This document shows, one piece after another, positions 44,288-52,912 of a DNA stretch of 64,000 nucleotides (positions are counted from its first letter, which is position 1; each line of letters begins with the position of its first letter). This DNA comes from Spirosoma aureum (GTDB lineage: Bacteria > Bacteroidota > Bacteroidia > Cytophagales > Spirosomataceae): the NCBI RefSeq assembly GCF_011604685.1, contig NZ_CP050063.1:3246501-3310500 (forward strand). The letters are read 5' to 3'. The notes beneath the pieces were generated by a model that was not told where the DNA came from, did no database searches, and saw only the letters and a list, made by a program, of their open reading frames with translations. The position numbers were made by a program, and so were the translations under genes.

Positions 44288-44680
44288 TGATTTAGTAGAA
44301 TAGGCTCATCTTGAAATCATAGTAACAAAGCTTCACTTAGTTAAGGAAATACGAGCTTAGGGATACCCAGTCATTGACCGTGGTAACCACAAATTGCTAC
44401 AAATTTTAAGTGATGATAGCTTAAATAGACCTATCACTCAGGGGTGCCACGGTTGCTGAGCGTTATTCCTTTTGAGCAAATGTCAAGCGTGGCTGGCCAC
44501 ATCGTTTATATAATTACATAAACGGCTCCAAGGTTGGTTAAGAGGACAGGCCAGCAGAGAGGTGTTCTATGGGAGAAAAAGACGCTTTTAACTACTGCCT
44601 GATTTAACCTGGCTTTCTTTAATCAATAAACCCAGACCATTTCTGACCTGGGTTTATTGATGGTTATTTTTAGTAGCTGA
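44288..44680. other. Intergenic stretch between the peptide gene and the ABC genes
   Basis: About 390 bases. A perfect 14-bp hairpin (44622-44661) follows the peptide gene. A small palindrome GTGGTAACCAC lies near 44380. A 22-codon minus-strand frame (MWPATL start, near 44500) is not supported by anything else. I see no consensus promoter for the ATPase gene. Confidence 0.45.
44622..44661 (-). terminator. Perfect 14-bp hairpin after the glycine-zipper peptide gene
   Basis: ATCAATAAACCCAG (44622-44635) pairs exactly with CTGGGTTTATTGAT (44648-44661), 20 bases beyond the stop of the peptide gene. No long T tract follows. Confidence 0.65.
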
Positions 44681-44863
44681 TCAGCACTGAGGTTTTCTTA
44701 CACAAGTCTGTGCCCAATAGCCAATAATTGCTCCAAGTATCATACCAATGGTGCCGCCCAGAATGCCAGCGCAGCTACCAAGCATTCCAGCCCCAACGCC
44801 AGTTGCCAGTACGATAGTCAAATCAATCTCACCTTTTTGAACTTCTTTCTTGTCAGCGCTCAT
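44681..44863 (-). CDS. Glycine-zipper small peptide, bacteriocin-like
   Basis: From the ATG at 44863 the product has 60 residues (a GTG seven codons upstream is also possible). A charged N-terminal segment of about 14 residues is followed by a long hydrophobic core with repeated small-residue spacing (TGVGAGMLGSCAGILGG, TIGMILGAIIG), then YWAQTCVRKPQC. The GxxxG-type repeats and the hydrophobic hairpin resemble class II bacteriocins and glycine-zipper membrane peptides, with a Gly-Gly in the core but no clear double-glycine leader. It lies upstream of an ABC ATPase/permease pair on the same strand and has its own terminator. Function is inferred only from composition and context. Confidence 0.6.
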   Translation of the reverse strand: MSADKKEVQKGEIDLTIVLATGVGAGMLGSCAGILGGTIGMILGAIIGYWAQTCVRKPQC

Positions 44864-44983
44864 ACCTGCTATTTTGGGATACACTACAGATAACGTAAAT
44901 CTCGGTTAATAATGGCCTGGCTTTGTGTTTTATTGTGTATATGGTCCGTAGATAACGCGATTCATTGCGTTTAGGTATCAACT

Positions 44984-45403
44984 CTATACGTTCCAATAAC
45001 TACGCAGGCCGCGTAGGCAGGCTATCCACTCATCCATACTCGTGGGCTTAACCAGATACGTATCGGCCCCTAAATGGTACACATCGACAATATCATCCGG
45101 ATCGCTAAATGCACTCATAATTGCAACCGGAATCTGCCAGTAGGGTGAATCGAGTTGCTTGAGCTGATTTAGTAAGCCTATGCCATCACTCCTCTTCGGC
45201 AGGTATAAGTCTTGTAAAATCAGCTGGGGTAAATATTCTTCATCACCAATACAGTATAAATACCGCAAGGTGACCTGGGCTGTAGAGGCATGAACAACCT
45301 CTATCTCCGGTAAGGACAGGGATAAAGCGTCTTTCAGTAGCAACCACAGCTCCAGATTGTCTTCGACAACCAGTAAGCCTCCCTTAGTTGGATTAAAGCT
45401 CAT
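44984..45403 (-). CDS. Stand-alone receiver-domain response regulator
   Basis: The 139-residue product is one receiver domain: GLLVVEDNLELWLLLKDAL, phosphoacceptor Asp in LILQDLYLPKRSDGIGLLNQ, the switch Ser in VAIMSAFSDPDD and Lys in DTYLVKPTSMDEW. No output domain is present. It is about 120 bases upstream of the glycine-zipper peptide gene on the same strand, but a joint role is not established. It is related in type to the receiver protein at 27740-28204. Confidence 0.88.
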   Translation of the reverse strand: MSFNPTKGGLLVVEDNLELWLLLKDALSLSLPEIEVVHASTAQVTLRYLYCIGDEEYLPQLILQDLYLPKRSDGIGLLNQLKQLDSPYWQIPVAIMSAFSDPDDIVDVYHLGADTYLVKPTSMDEWIACLRGLRSYWNV

Positions 45404-45767
45404 GGCTTAATGAATTTAGCGAATCTGTAAGTCTCTAGTCGATACAACTGCAGTGATAGTCCAACTGTTGAAAAGTGTGTCAGCTAAAGTTACAAATTGA
45501 TTTTGGTTGGATCTGAATTAATTACGATCCAGAAAAACGGTCATATGGACTGCGCTCTACCAACGGGCGATTTATAGCCGTAATGCCATCCAGCCATACG
45601 GTTCCATTAAAATCATTCTGCTAATTGTAGGTGGTGAAGCGACCACTTTATCCGTTACCTGTGGTTGAGCCTTATGAGTAACTGAAAGGCTAATTCTGGC
45701 AAAAGCCTATCTTTGCCTCGGTGGCGAAACCTGGCTTTGATGATCAACTATTATTGAACAAGAACTG
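45404..45767. other. Intergenic stretch with a promoter for the DUF1905 gene
   Basis: About 360 bases between divergent genes. TATCTTTG at 45708-45715 matches the -7 consensus TAnnTTTG and lies 52 bases before the start at 45768. No other gene is visible. Confidence 0.55.
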
Positions 45768-46213
45768 ATGCGATTCCGTGCTACAGTTCAGTCTCATGGT
45801 AAAACGGCTACGGGCATTCAGGTGCCAGATGAAGTCGTGATCAGTCTGGGCGCTGGTAAACGCCCGCCAGTGCTGGTTACCATCAATGGCTATACCTACC
45901 GAAGTAGTATCGCTGTAATGGCAGGAAAATTCATGATAGGCGTTAGTGCCGAAATCGGAAGGGGGCTGGCGTTATGGCTGGGGATGAAGTCGACATCAGC
46001 ATCGAAGTGGATACTGAGTCGCGGGAGGTTATTCTTACCTCCGATTTTGCTGTAGCTTTAACTGAAAATGCGCAGGCCAAGGTATTTTTTGAGCAACTCT
46101 CCTTTAGTAATCAATGTCGTCACGTGCTCCTGATTGAGCAAGCAAAGAGCATTGAAACCCGACAACGCCGGATCGTAGCATCGGTAGCCATGCTGCAAGA
46201 GGGAAAAGCCTAG
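45768..46213 (+). pseudogene. DUF1905/YdeI-type protein gene with a one-base frameshift
   Basis: Two overlapping frames together make one familiar protein. The first (from 45768) reads MRFRATVQSHGKTATGIQVP, VTINGYTYRSSIAVMAGKF and VSAEIGRG. The second (to 46213) continues AGVMAGDEVDISIEVDTESR and ends with IEQAKSIETRQRRIVASVAM. The switch lies at the run of five Gs at 45961-45965: adding one G restores a continuous frame of about 148 codons. DUF1905 followed by a YdeI/OmpD-associated helix is the normal layout of the family, whose function is unknown. It is either a real recent frameshift or a homopolymer sequencing error. Confidence 0.82.
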
Positions 46214-46334
46214 CATACAGTCACGTATAATACGGCAAAATGACGCGCTTACCGATCGTTCAGCAGGATTTACAATTGGTTAAACAGGCTTGCGATTTAA
46301 TTGCTACCTCTTAAGTATAAAAGAGACTAAGCCC

Positions 46335-46757
46335 ATGGCAAAAAACAAAACGACCGAAAATGAGAATAGCGTAGAGGATTATCTGAACGCTATTCCTGAG
46401 GAGAAAAAACGCAAAGACTGTTCTGAGCTTATTAAGCAAATTACGACACGAACAGGACTTACTCCTAAAATGTGGGGTACCGGAATAGTCGGCTTCGGCA
46501 GCTATCATTATAGCTACGAAAGCGGGCACGAAGGCGATGCCCCGCTAACCGGGCTGGCTTCCAGATCAACTGGAATAACCTTATACCTGGCTACCAGTTT
46601 CGACCGAAAACAGGAATTACTACAACAATTAGGCAAACACAAAGCAGGGAAAGGGTGTATTTACATTCAGAAACTGGACGATATTGACATGGATATAGTG
46701 AGCCAGTTGATCCTCGACTCTATTGATCACATCAGAAATCAGTTTAACAACAGTTGA
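46335..46757 (+). CDS. DUF1801 domain protein
   Basis: The 140-residue cytoplasmic protein fits the DUF1801 family: SVEDYLNAIPEEKKRKDCSE, LIKQITTRTGLTPKMWGTGI, VGFGSYHYSY, ITLYLATSFDRKQELLQQLG and GKGCIYIQKLDDIDMDIVSQ. The ATG at 46335 was chosen over an upstream in-frame ATG because the family typically begins shortly before the SVEDYL helix. No reaction is established for these proteins. It lies 121 bases after the frameshifted DUF1905 gene; both are small accessory-type genes. Confidence 0.85.
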   Translation: MAKNKTTENENSVEDYLNAIPEEKKRKDCSELIKQITTRTGLTPKMWGTGIVGFGSYHYSYESGHEGDAPLTGLASRSTGITLYLATSFDRKQELLQQLGKHKAGKGCIYIQKLDDIDMDIVSQLILDSIDHIRNQFNNS

Positions 46758-46970
46758 TTCGTTGTCTGAACGTAGTTCAGGCCATCCCGTCAGATAGAGT
46801 TGAAAAGACGCTCTGTTCTCAGCTCTACCTCCACCCGAGCCTAACCAATTGCATAGCTATTTCTAAAGGTTAAGAATGTCCAGCCAACAACGGAAACGTG
46901 AAAGATATTGACGTGGTAGGTGTAATTTATTGATTTGTAGTATTTTAGGGTTGCCTGCTCAGTAAAACAC

Positions 46971-46998
46971 AAAAAAGCCTGGTCAACTAACCAGGCTT
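46971..46998 (-). terminator. Intrinsic terminator of the small gene at 47.0-47.2 kb
   Basis: On the minus strand AAGCCTGG (46998-46991), an 8-base loop and CCAGGCTT (46982-46975) are followed by further Ts to 46971. It lies 20 bases after the stop at 47019. Confidence 0.8.
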
Positions 46999-47018
46999 AT
47001 GATACAGAAGAACGTTTT

Positions 47019-47210
47019 TCATTCCTGTACGATGGTTGTCTCACGTCGTTCCGTAAGGGACTGGAAAATAGTTAGACCCACTGCTTGAGCGGCTATGGTA
47101 ATAGGTCCGTACGGATCAATACCAGGTACAGGGCCATCCTTGGCTATGATCCAGCCGAACACCTGAAGAAAGACGTAATTCGATGCAAATCTGATTAATT
47201 GAGGTTTCAT
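47019..47210 (-). CDS. Small hydrophobic peptide gene of unknown function
   Basis: The 63-residue product starts MKPQLIRFASNYVFLQVFGW and contains two moderately hydrophobic segments with a Pro/Gly-rich centre (KDGPVPGIDPYGPITIAAQA) and a polar tail. I do not recognise it. A strong intrinsic terminator lies 20 bases downstream and nothing else ends there, which supports a real transcript. There is no signal-peptide cleavage site or cysteine. It may be a membrane-associated or secreted peptide. Confidence 0.5.
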   Translation of the reverse strand: MKPQLIRFASNYVFLQVFGWIIAKDGPVPGIDPYGPITIAAQAVGLTIFQSLTERRETTIVQE

Positions 47211-47717
47211 GGCGTGTTCTTTTAACGTTATAAACTATTAGTCGTCCGAACAGGAGGCTGGGGAAACAAACGAATTCATATACTTTTCGTGGTCAGGCGC
47301 AGCCGGTTGTTGACTACGTCGATTTTTATCCAGAAGAAACAGATTCTTCATAAAGTCGACAGGCGTAAAGTCGGGTCGATAGATTGTGATGGCCTAAAAG
47401 ATAAGTGTCGGACTTGTTTCAGTGCAGAGGTCGGAGTTACTCAACCCGCCAGTCGAGCTTGGTTTATGCACAGCCTTGATTAAGAGGAACTAAATCGTAT
47501 CAGGAAATACCTAGGTACTGAAATAAAGTAAAATTTCAAGTCTGTTTACATCACTTCCTGAATTAGTAGGTATAAAGTATAAACCTGATTTTTGTTTTTG
47601 CAAAAATTATCATTTGCAATACAAAAATTGGCATTATGATATATTGTTGGTATAAAATTCTAATTATAAAAAAGGTATGGCTTATTTTTAGTAGAAGAAT
47701 TTAGCCAGACCTGTGAA
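47211..47717. other. Intergenic stretch upstream of the second SusC gene
   Basis: About 510 bases, AT-rich toward the right. A perfect palindrome TTTTTGCAAAAA at 47595-47606 resembles the one at 2442-2457, and CAAAAATT is repeated near 47601 and 47621. No gene is supported; a 64-codon frame at 47289-47483 has no family features. Confidence 0.45.
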
Positions 47718-50700
47718 ATGATTAAAAAACTACTCATCAACCTCTTACTGATACTGCTGAATATAATGAGCATAGCGTATGCTCAGGAGCGCGTCATTAC
47801 AGGACGCGTAACATCCAGCGATGACGGCGGCCCATTACCAGGGGCCAGTATAACGGTTAAAGGAACAACACGGGGTACCACAGCTGATGCCAGTGGTAAT
47901 TTTAGTTTAGCGGTATCGGGCAAACCCACGCTGGTGGTTTCATCGATTGGCTTTGCCCGGATGGAAGTTGAAGTGGGAAGCCGCAGCAGCATTGCGGTGC
48001 AATTGCAGAGTTCCGATAGTGAACTCGAAGAAGTAATCGTTACGGGGTATGGGGGTGTGCTAAGCAAACGGGAAGTAACCGGGGCTGTCTCTAAAATCAA
48101 AGGGGGCGAAATTCAGAACGTACCCTCGCAAAGTGTTGACCGGGCCATGCAAGGGCGTATAGCCGGTGTACAGATTTCATCGGCCAATGGCGCTCCTGGT
48201 GGTGCCATGCAGGTGCGTATTCGGGGAGTAGGGTCGATTACGGCGGGTAATGAACCGCTCTATATCGTCGATGGTGTACAGCTTAACACCCAAAACACAA
48301 ACAGCTTCGCCAGTTCCAATCCACTTAATTTTCTTAATCCGAATGATGTTGAATCCATCGAGGTATTAAAGGATGCTGCGGCTGCGTCTATCTATGGTTC
48401 ACAGGCTGCCAATGGGGTCGTTATCATCTCGACCAAGAAAGGGAAAGCCGGTCGGACGCAGATCAAGTTTAACCATTATCAGGGTGTTGTTGAGCCGATC
48501 AAGTACTTCGACGTACTTAACTCTCAGGATTGGGTAAACATGCGGACAGAGGCATTTATGAATGCAAACCCAACGCAAAATCGGACTTGGGCCCTGCAAC
48601 AGGTGCTGGGTATTCTGCGCTATAACACAGCCAATCTGGGTGAAGGTCAGTTACAGGGTATTGTCGATACGCTGAAGACCTATGACTGGCAGCGAGCCGC
48701 TATGCGGAGCGGTCGGGTTGAGAATTATGAAGTTTCGCTGTCGGGTGGTAGCGATCGCAATACATTCCATTGGTCGTCATCTTATAATACGCAGGATGCC
48801 AACGTCATCGCGGTCAATTTCAAGCGTTTTACCTCTAGCCTGCGGCTGGGTCAGAAACTATCGGAAAAATTACACTTTGAGGAGTCACTTAACCTAAGCA
48901 CAACAACACAGGGCGGACAGTATGCATCACCCAATGGAGGGGGCTTTCTGGGCTCGGCCGCTTTTGGGGGACCGCTGATGGTGCCTTCCAATGCCATTTA
49001 CAATGCCGATGGAACGTATGCCAATACACCCGCTACTGGCAATGCCGTTGGGGTACTTAGTCATAATTTTATTCTGTCAGCTAATCTGGCCAAAATTGCC
49101 GCTGTCACCAATCAGCTGATTGGCACAATGGCCCTCACGTATAAAATAACTCCTCAATTAATATTCCGGCCGACGGTCAATCTGGATTATCGTCTCATAA
49201 AAGGTAGTTATTACGCAGATCCTCGTATTCAGGATGCGTATAGTGTGCAGGGACGCTCCCAGTTTCAAAATGACGAGAACGTAAACTTTCTCACCAATGC
49301 TACCCTGACTTACGGGCATCAGTTTGGTAGCCACTCCTTTAATGCACTGGCGGGGGTCGAGTACCGGAGCGATACCCGAAATACAACGAGTGGATCGGCT
49401 ACTGGATTCCCAACATCCGACTTCCAGTATATTTCGGCAGCTGCCAACTATACCGCCATGTCGAGCTCCTGGACGGGTTATCGTCGGGCATCCGTGTTTG
49501 GGAAGGTTGATTACAACTACAGTAGCCGGTATTTCTTGTCGCTTATTGGCCGCTACGATGGGTCTTCCCGCTTTGGCGCTAACAATCTTTTTGGTTTCTT
49601 CCCCTCTGTTTCGGCGAGCTGGCTGGTTTCTGATGAGAGTTTCCTGAAAGGGAATAATGTGTTGACCGAATTGAAAGTGAGAGCCAGTTTTGGATCGACA
49701 GGGAACGACCAGATTGGCAACTTCGACTCAAGAGGTTTGTATACGGGTGGAGCGAACTATAACGGTGGTAGTGGTATTTATGCCAATAGTCTTGCCAATC
49801 CCAATCTGAAATGGGAACGCAACACCGAACTGGCTGCCGGACTGGAATACGGATTATGGAATAACCGGATTCGTGGTCAGTTTGACGTATACGATCGTAC
49901 CAGCAACGATTTATTGTTACAGCGTCAGGTTCCCAATACCAGTGGCTTCACCACAATTACCTTCAATGCAGGTCAGTTGAAAAACCGGGGTTTTGAAACA
50001 GAGATTACCGTTGATGTGCTTAGAAACTCAGCCCTTCGCTGGGAGACTAGTTTCAACTTCTCGGTTATCGACAATAAGGTTACCAAACTGTATGATGGTA
50101 TATCGCCCCAGGCCAATAAAGACAGCCTTATTTTGTTAGCTGCTGCCGTTCAGGCAGGTAACACGACGACTACCCGGAATTTCATCGTCGGCAAGCCTGT
50201 TTACGCGAACTATGTGCCGTTGTATGCGGGTGTAAACCCTGCAACAGGTCGCGCTATGTGGTATGACCAGAATGGCAACATCGTTTATACCTACCAGACT
50301 CCACGCGATTCGAAATACGCCGGATCCGATTTTGCGAACATCTACGGTGGATTTCGAAACCAGATCTCGTATAAAGGACTTGAACTGACCGCGTTCTTTC
50401 AGTATGAGTTTGGTCGCCGGGCAAACAACTCTCAAGGACTTTCTCTGATCGATGATGGAACCCGAAATGTAAACACGCTGGTATCGACGTACGAGAATCG
50501 CTGGCTCGCACCCGGCCAGATCACTGATGTTCCCCGGCCGTATAATGGAGGAGCCGAAGTATTGGGTTCATCGTATGTTTCCAGTACGAGCCGTACCATT
50601 GAAGATGCTTCCTACATCCGCTTAAAGCAGGTGCAGCTAGCCTATACTGTACCGAAAGCGATCCTTACCCGTACAAAGGTGATTCAGAATATCCGCCTTT

Positions 50701-50837
50701 ACGCTGTGGCCACCAACCTGGTTACCTGGACGAAATGGACCGGCTACGACCCCGAATTCCTGAACTTCGGATCAGGTAATACGGGTGCTATTCCCCAGTC
50801 AAAGACGTACACATTTGGGATTGAGGTAGGTTTCTAA
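47718..50837 (+). CDS. SusC/RagA-family TonB-linked outer-membrane protein
   Basis: The 1039-residue receptor has a signal peptide (cut after AYAQ, residue 22), a carboxypeptidase-D-like domain (VITGRVTSSDDGGPLPGASI), a TonB-box segment ELEEVIVTGYG, a plug with MQVRIRGVGSITAGNEPLYI and NDVESIEVLKDAAAASIYGS, and a large barrel whose last strand is KTYTFGIEVGF with the terminal Phe. It heads an operon with SusD, a DUF4843 lipoprotein and an S9 peptidase, suggesting uptake of peptides rather than glycans. Confidence 0.95.
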   Translation: MIKKLLINLLLILLNIMSIAYAQERVITGRVTSSDDGGPLPGASITVKGTTRGTTADASGNFSLAVSGKPTLVVSSIGFARMEVEVGSRSSIAVQLQSSDSELEEVIVTGYGGVLSKREVTGAVSKIKGGEIQNVPSQSVDRAMQGRIAGVQISSANGAPGGAMQVRIRGVGSITAGNEPLYIVDGVQLNTQNTNSFASSNPLNFLNPNDVESIEVLKDAAAASIYGSQAANGVVIISTKKGKAGRTQIKFNHYQGVVEPIKYFDVLNSQDWVNMRTEAFMNANPTQNRTWALQQVLGILRYNTANLGEGQLQGIVDTLKTYDWQRAAMRSGRVENYEVSLSGGSDRNTFHWSSSYNTQDANVIAVNFKRFTSSLRLGQKLSEKLHFEESLNLSTTTQGGQYASPNGGGFLGSAAFGGPLMVPSNAIYNADGTYANTPATGNAVGVLSHNFILSANLAKIAAVTNQLIGTMALTYKITPQLIFRPTVNLDYRLIKGSYYADPRIQDAYSVQGRSQFQNDENVNFLTNATLTYGHQFGSHSFNALAGVEYRSDTRNTTSGSATGFPTSDFQYISAAANYTAMSSSWTGYRRASVFGKVDYNYSSRYFLSLIGRYDGSSRFGANNLFGFFPSVSASWLVSDESFLKGNNVLTELKVRASFGSTGNDQIGNFDSRGLYTGGANYNGGSGIYANSLANPNLKWERNTELAAGLEYGLWNNRIRGQFDVYDRTSNDLLLQRQVPNTSGFTTITFNAGQLKNRGFETEITVDVLRNSALRWETSFNFSVIDNKVTKLYDGISPQANKDSLILLAAAVQAGNTTTTRNFIVGKPVYANYVPLYAGVNPATGRAMWYDQNGNIVYTYQTPRDSKYAGSDFANIYGGFRNQISYKGLELTAFFQYEFGRRANNSQGLSLIDDGTRNVNTLVSTYENRWLAPGQITDVPRPYNGGAEVLGSSYVSSTSRTIEDASYIRLKQVQLAYTVPKAILTRTKVIQNIRLYAVATNLVTWTKWTGYDPEFLNFGSGNTGAIPQSKTYTFGIEVGF

Positions 50838-50862
50838 TTCTTTATCTTTTGACATTCCGATT

Positions 50863-52314
50863 ATGAAACTATACACGTTTAAACAGGTGCTGGCCACGGC
50901 TATTATGACGTGCGGACTTGCTGCCTGCAGTAGTTTAATTGAGGTGAAACCAAGGACATCGATCGATTCCGGAACGGCTCTTACTTCACAGGAAGCCATC
51001 AATGCGGCTGTCAACGCGGTTTATGATGCGTTGCAAAGTACGGATCTGTATGGCCGTGATCTGATTGCGCTTCCTGAGGCTCTTTCCGACAACGGGCGGG
51101 CTACCAACAACTCAAGCCGGCTTGTGCCAGAGTACCAGAATCAGTCGGGTGCGCACATGATTAACTGGACTCAGGACTATTACGGAATTAACCAGGCTAA
51201 TCTGGTTCTCGACGCACTGACTAAAGTTAAGCTGACCGATGCCTTACGCAATTCGTATGAGGGACAGTGCCTGTTCCTCAGGGCTTTGATGTATTTCGAC
51301 CTGGTTAAAGCCTATGCGTACATGCCAACAGCCACCATCAGTGATTATAATCGGGGTGGTGTTCCATTGATTTTGTCAGGGGTATTAACCTTGCCTCAGG
51401 TAACCTATCCGGAGCGGGCAACTACGGATGCTGTATATACCCAGATCCTGGCCGACCTGACGGCTGCTATCGAAAAACTAAGCGCTACGGCTAAAACAAG
51501 AGGGCCGATCTACGCTACACAGGGGGCTGCTCAGGCACTTTATTCACGGGTAGCACTCTATGCCGGGAAATACCAGGAGGCCGCTGATTTTGCAACCAAA
51601 GCCTTAGCTTCCGGGATCGGTACATTTCAGCCGAAGGCCAATTACATTGCTGGCTGGCGAACGGCTATTAACCCCGAATCGATGTTTGAAATTAACTTTC
51701 AAACGAGTGAAAATATCGGCGTTAACACGTCGCTACAAACAACCTTTACGACATTAACGGCCGTTGGAAACCGCACAACGACGGGTGGTTTTGGCGATCT
51801 GGTACCGACCGTGGCACTCCTGGCCGACTTAGAGTCAGAAAAAGATGCGTCGGGCGCTGTACTGGACATTCGTCGGCAGCTCTATGAGTTGGGAACAAGC
51901 GGACGGGGTGCTGTAAACACCGAAACGACGAAGTTTCTGGGTAAGAATGGTACCATCAACCTCGACAATGTTCCGGTGATCCGTATTTCGGAAATGTACC
52001 TCAACCGGGCCGAAGCGTATTATCGCTTAGGAAAAGAAGCTGACGCCATTAAAGATTTGAATACGATCCGGACGCGGTCGGGTTTAGCCGAAAAAACCAC
52101 CCTGACAGGTGCAGCTTTACTGGACGAAATCATTAAACAGCGTCGACTCGAATTTGCTTTTGAAGGACATCGCTTCTGGGATTTGAAACGACTGGGCCGC
52201 GACATTGTCAAACTGCCCACAACGGTTCCGTTCACGGATTATCGCATTCTGGCCCGGATTCCGATTGCCGAAATCAACAACAATCCCAAGCTAAAACAAA
52301 ATTATAACTACTGA
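50863..52314 (+). CDS. SusD/RagB-family outer-membrane lipoprotein
   Basis: The 483-residue product has a lipoprotein signal ending AAC (Cys near 22), the N-terminal SSLIEVKPRTSIDSGTALTS, TPR-like helices (QGAAQALYSRVALYAGKYQE, SEMYLNRAEAYYRLGKEADA) and the C-terminal RRLEFAFEGHRFWDLKRLGR typical of SusD. It lies 25 bases after SusC and is its surface substrate-binding partner. Confidence 0.94.
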   Translation: MKLYTFKQVLATAIMTCGLAACSSLIEVKPRTSIDSGTALTSQEAINAAVNAVYDALQSTDLYGRDLIALPEALSDNGRATNNSSRLVPEYQNQSGAHMINWTQDYYGINQANLVLDALTKVKLTDALRNSYEGQCLFLRALMYFDLVKAYAYMPTATISDYNRGGVPLILSGVLTLPQVTYPERATTDAVYTQILADLTAAIEKLSATAKTRGPIYATQGAAQALYSRVALYAGKYQEAADFATKALASGIGTFQPKANYIAGWRTAINPESMFEINFQTSENIGVNTSLQTTFTTLTAVGNRTTTGGFGDLVPTVALLADLESEKDASGAVLDIRRQLYELGTSGRGAVNTETTKFLGKNGTINLDNVPVIRISEMYLNRAEAYYRLGKEADAIKDLNTIRTRSGLAEKTTLTGAALLDEIIKQRRLEFAFEGHRFWDLKRLGRDIVKLPTTVPFTDYRILARIPIAEINNNPKLKQNYNY

Positions 52315-52354
52315 GCCACTGACTCAGTGTTCTTAACACTATTACTACTTTGCT

Positions 52355-52837
52355 ATGAAAACACTCCTGCGTTTCATGCTGATAGGGTTTATCCTATTTA
52401 CACAGACCTCCTGCTTTGAGGAAAGTGATTTCCTGTGGAATAAAAAAACGGTTGTTGAATTTCAGGCTACGGTTGTTACCTCACTGGCCGTTGGGAAAAC
52501 GTACCCGCTGTTACCCATTAAGAATGGGGCTGGCAATCAGACCACACAGGTGAATCTGGTGGGGCCACAACGTAGTAAAGAGGAAGTTATTAAATTTTCG
52601 GTCGATAAAGACAATACGACTGCTGTTGAAGGGGTACATTATAACCTGAAAGGAGGGACCTTTACCATTCCTGCAAATTCTAGTTTGGGGAATTGTGTTG
52701 TCGAGGTTTTGAACGGCACACCACCAACGTCAACGACTACCAAAACCGTTGATCTGGTTCTGACTCTGGAAGGAAATGGGTCGGACATTAGCCCGAACGA
52801 AAATTATAAGAAAGTAGGCTACCGAATTTCATTTTAA
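52355..52837 (+). CDS. DUF4843-like surface lipoprotein
   Basis: The 160-residue product has a lipoprotein signal (LFTQTSC) and a Calx-beta-like beta-sandwich: KFSVDKDNTTAVEGVHYNLK, GTFTIPANSSLGNCVVEVL and a closing KTVDLVLTLEGNGSDISPNE strand. Such DUF4843 and related lipoproteins often follow SusC/SusD genes, and this one sits 40 bases after SusD. It is probably a surface accessory binding protein. Confidence 0.75.
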   Translation: MKTLLRFMLIGFILFTQTSCFEESDFLWNKKTVVEFQATVVTSLAVGKTYPLLPIKNGAGNQTTQVNLVGPQRSKEEVIKFSVDKDNTTAVEGVHYNLKGGTFTIPANSSLGNCVVEVLNGTPPTSTTTKTVDLVLTLEGNGSDISPNENYKKVGYRISF

Positions 52838-52912
52838 GGAAGTAGCCCGCAGTTTTTAACCGCTAATCGTAATTCATTTTAACTCAATTAACCTAACACA
52901 ATCGATTTCTAT

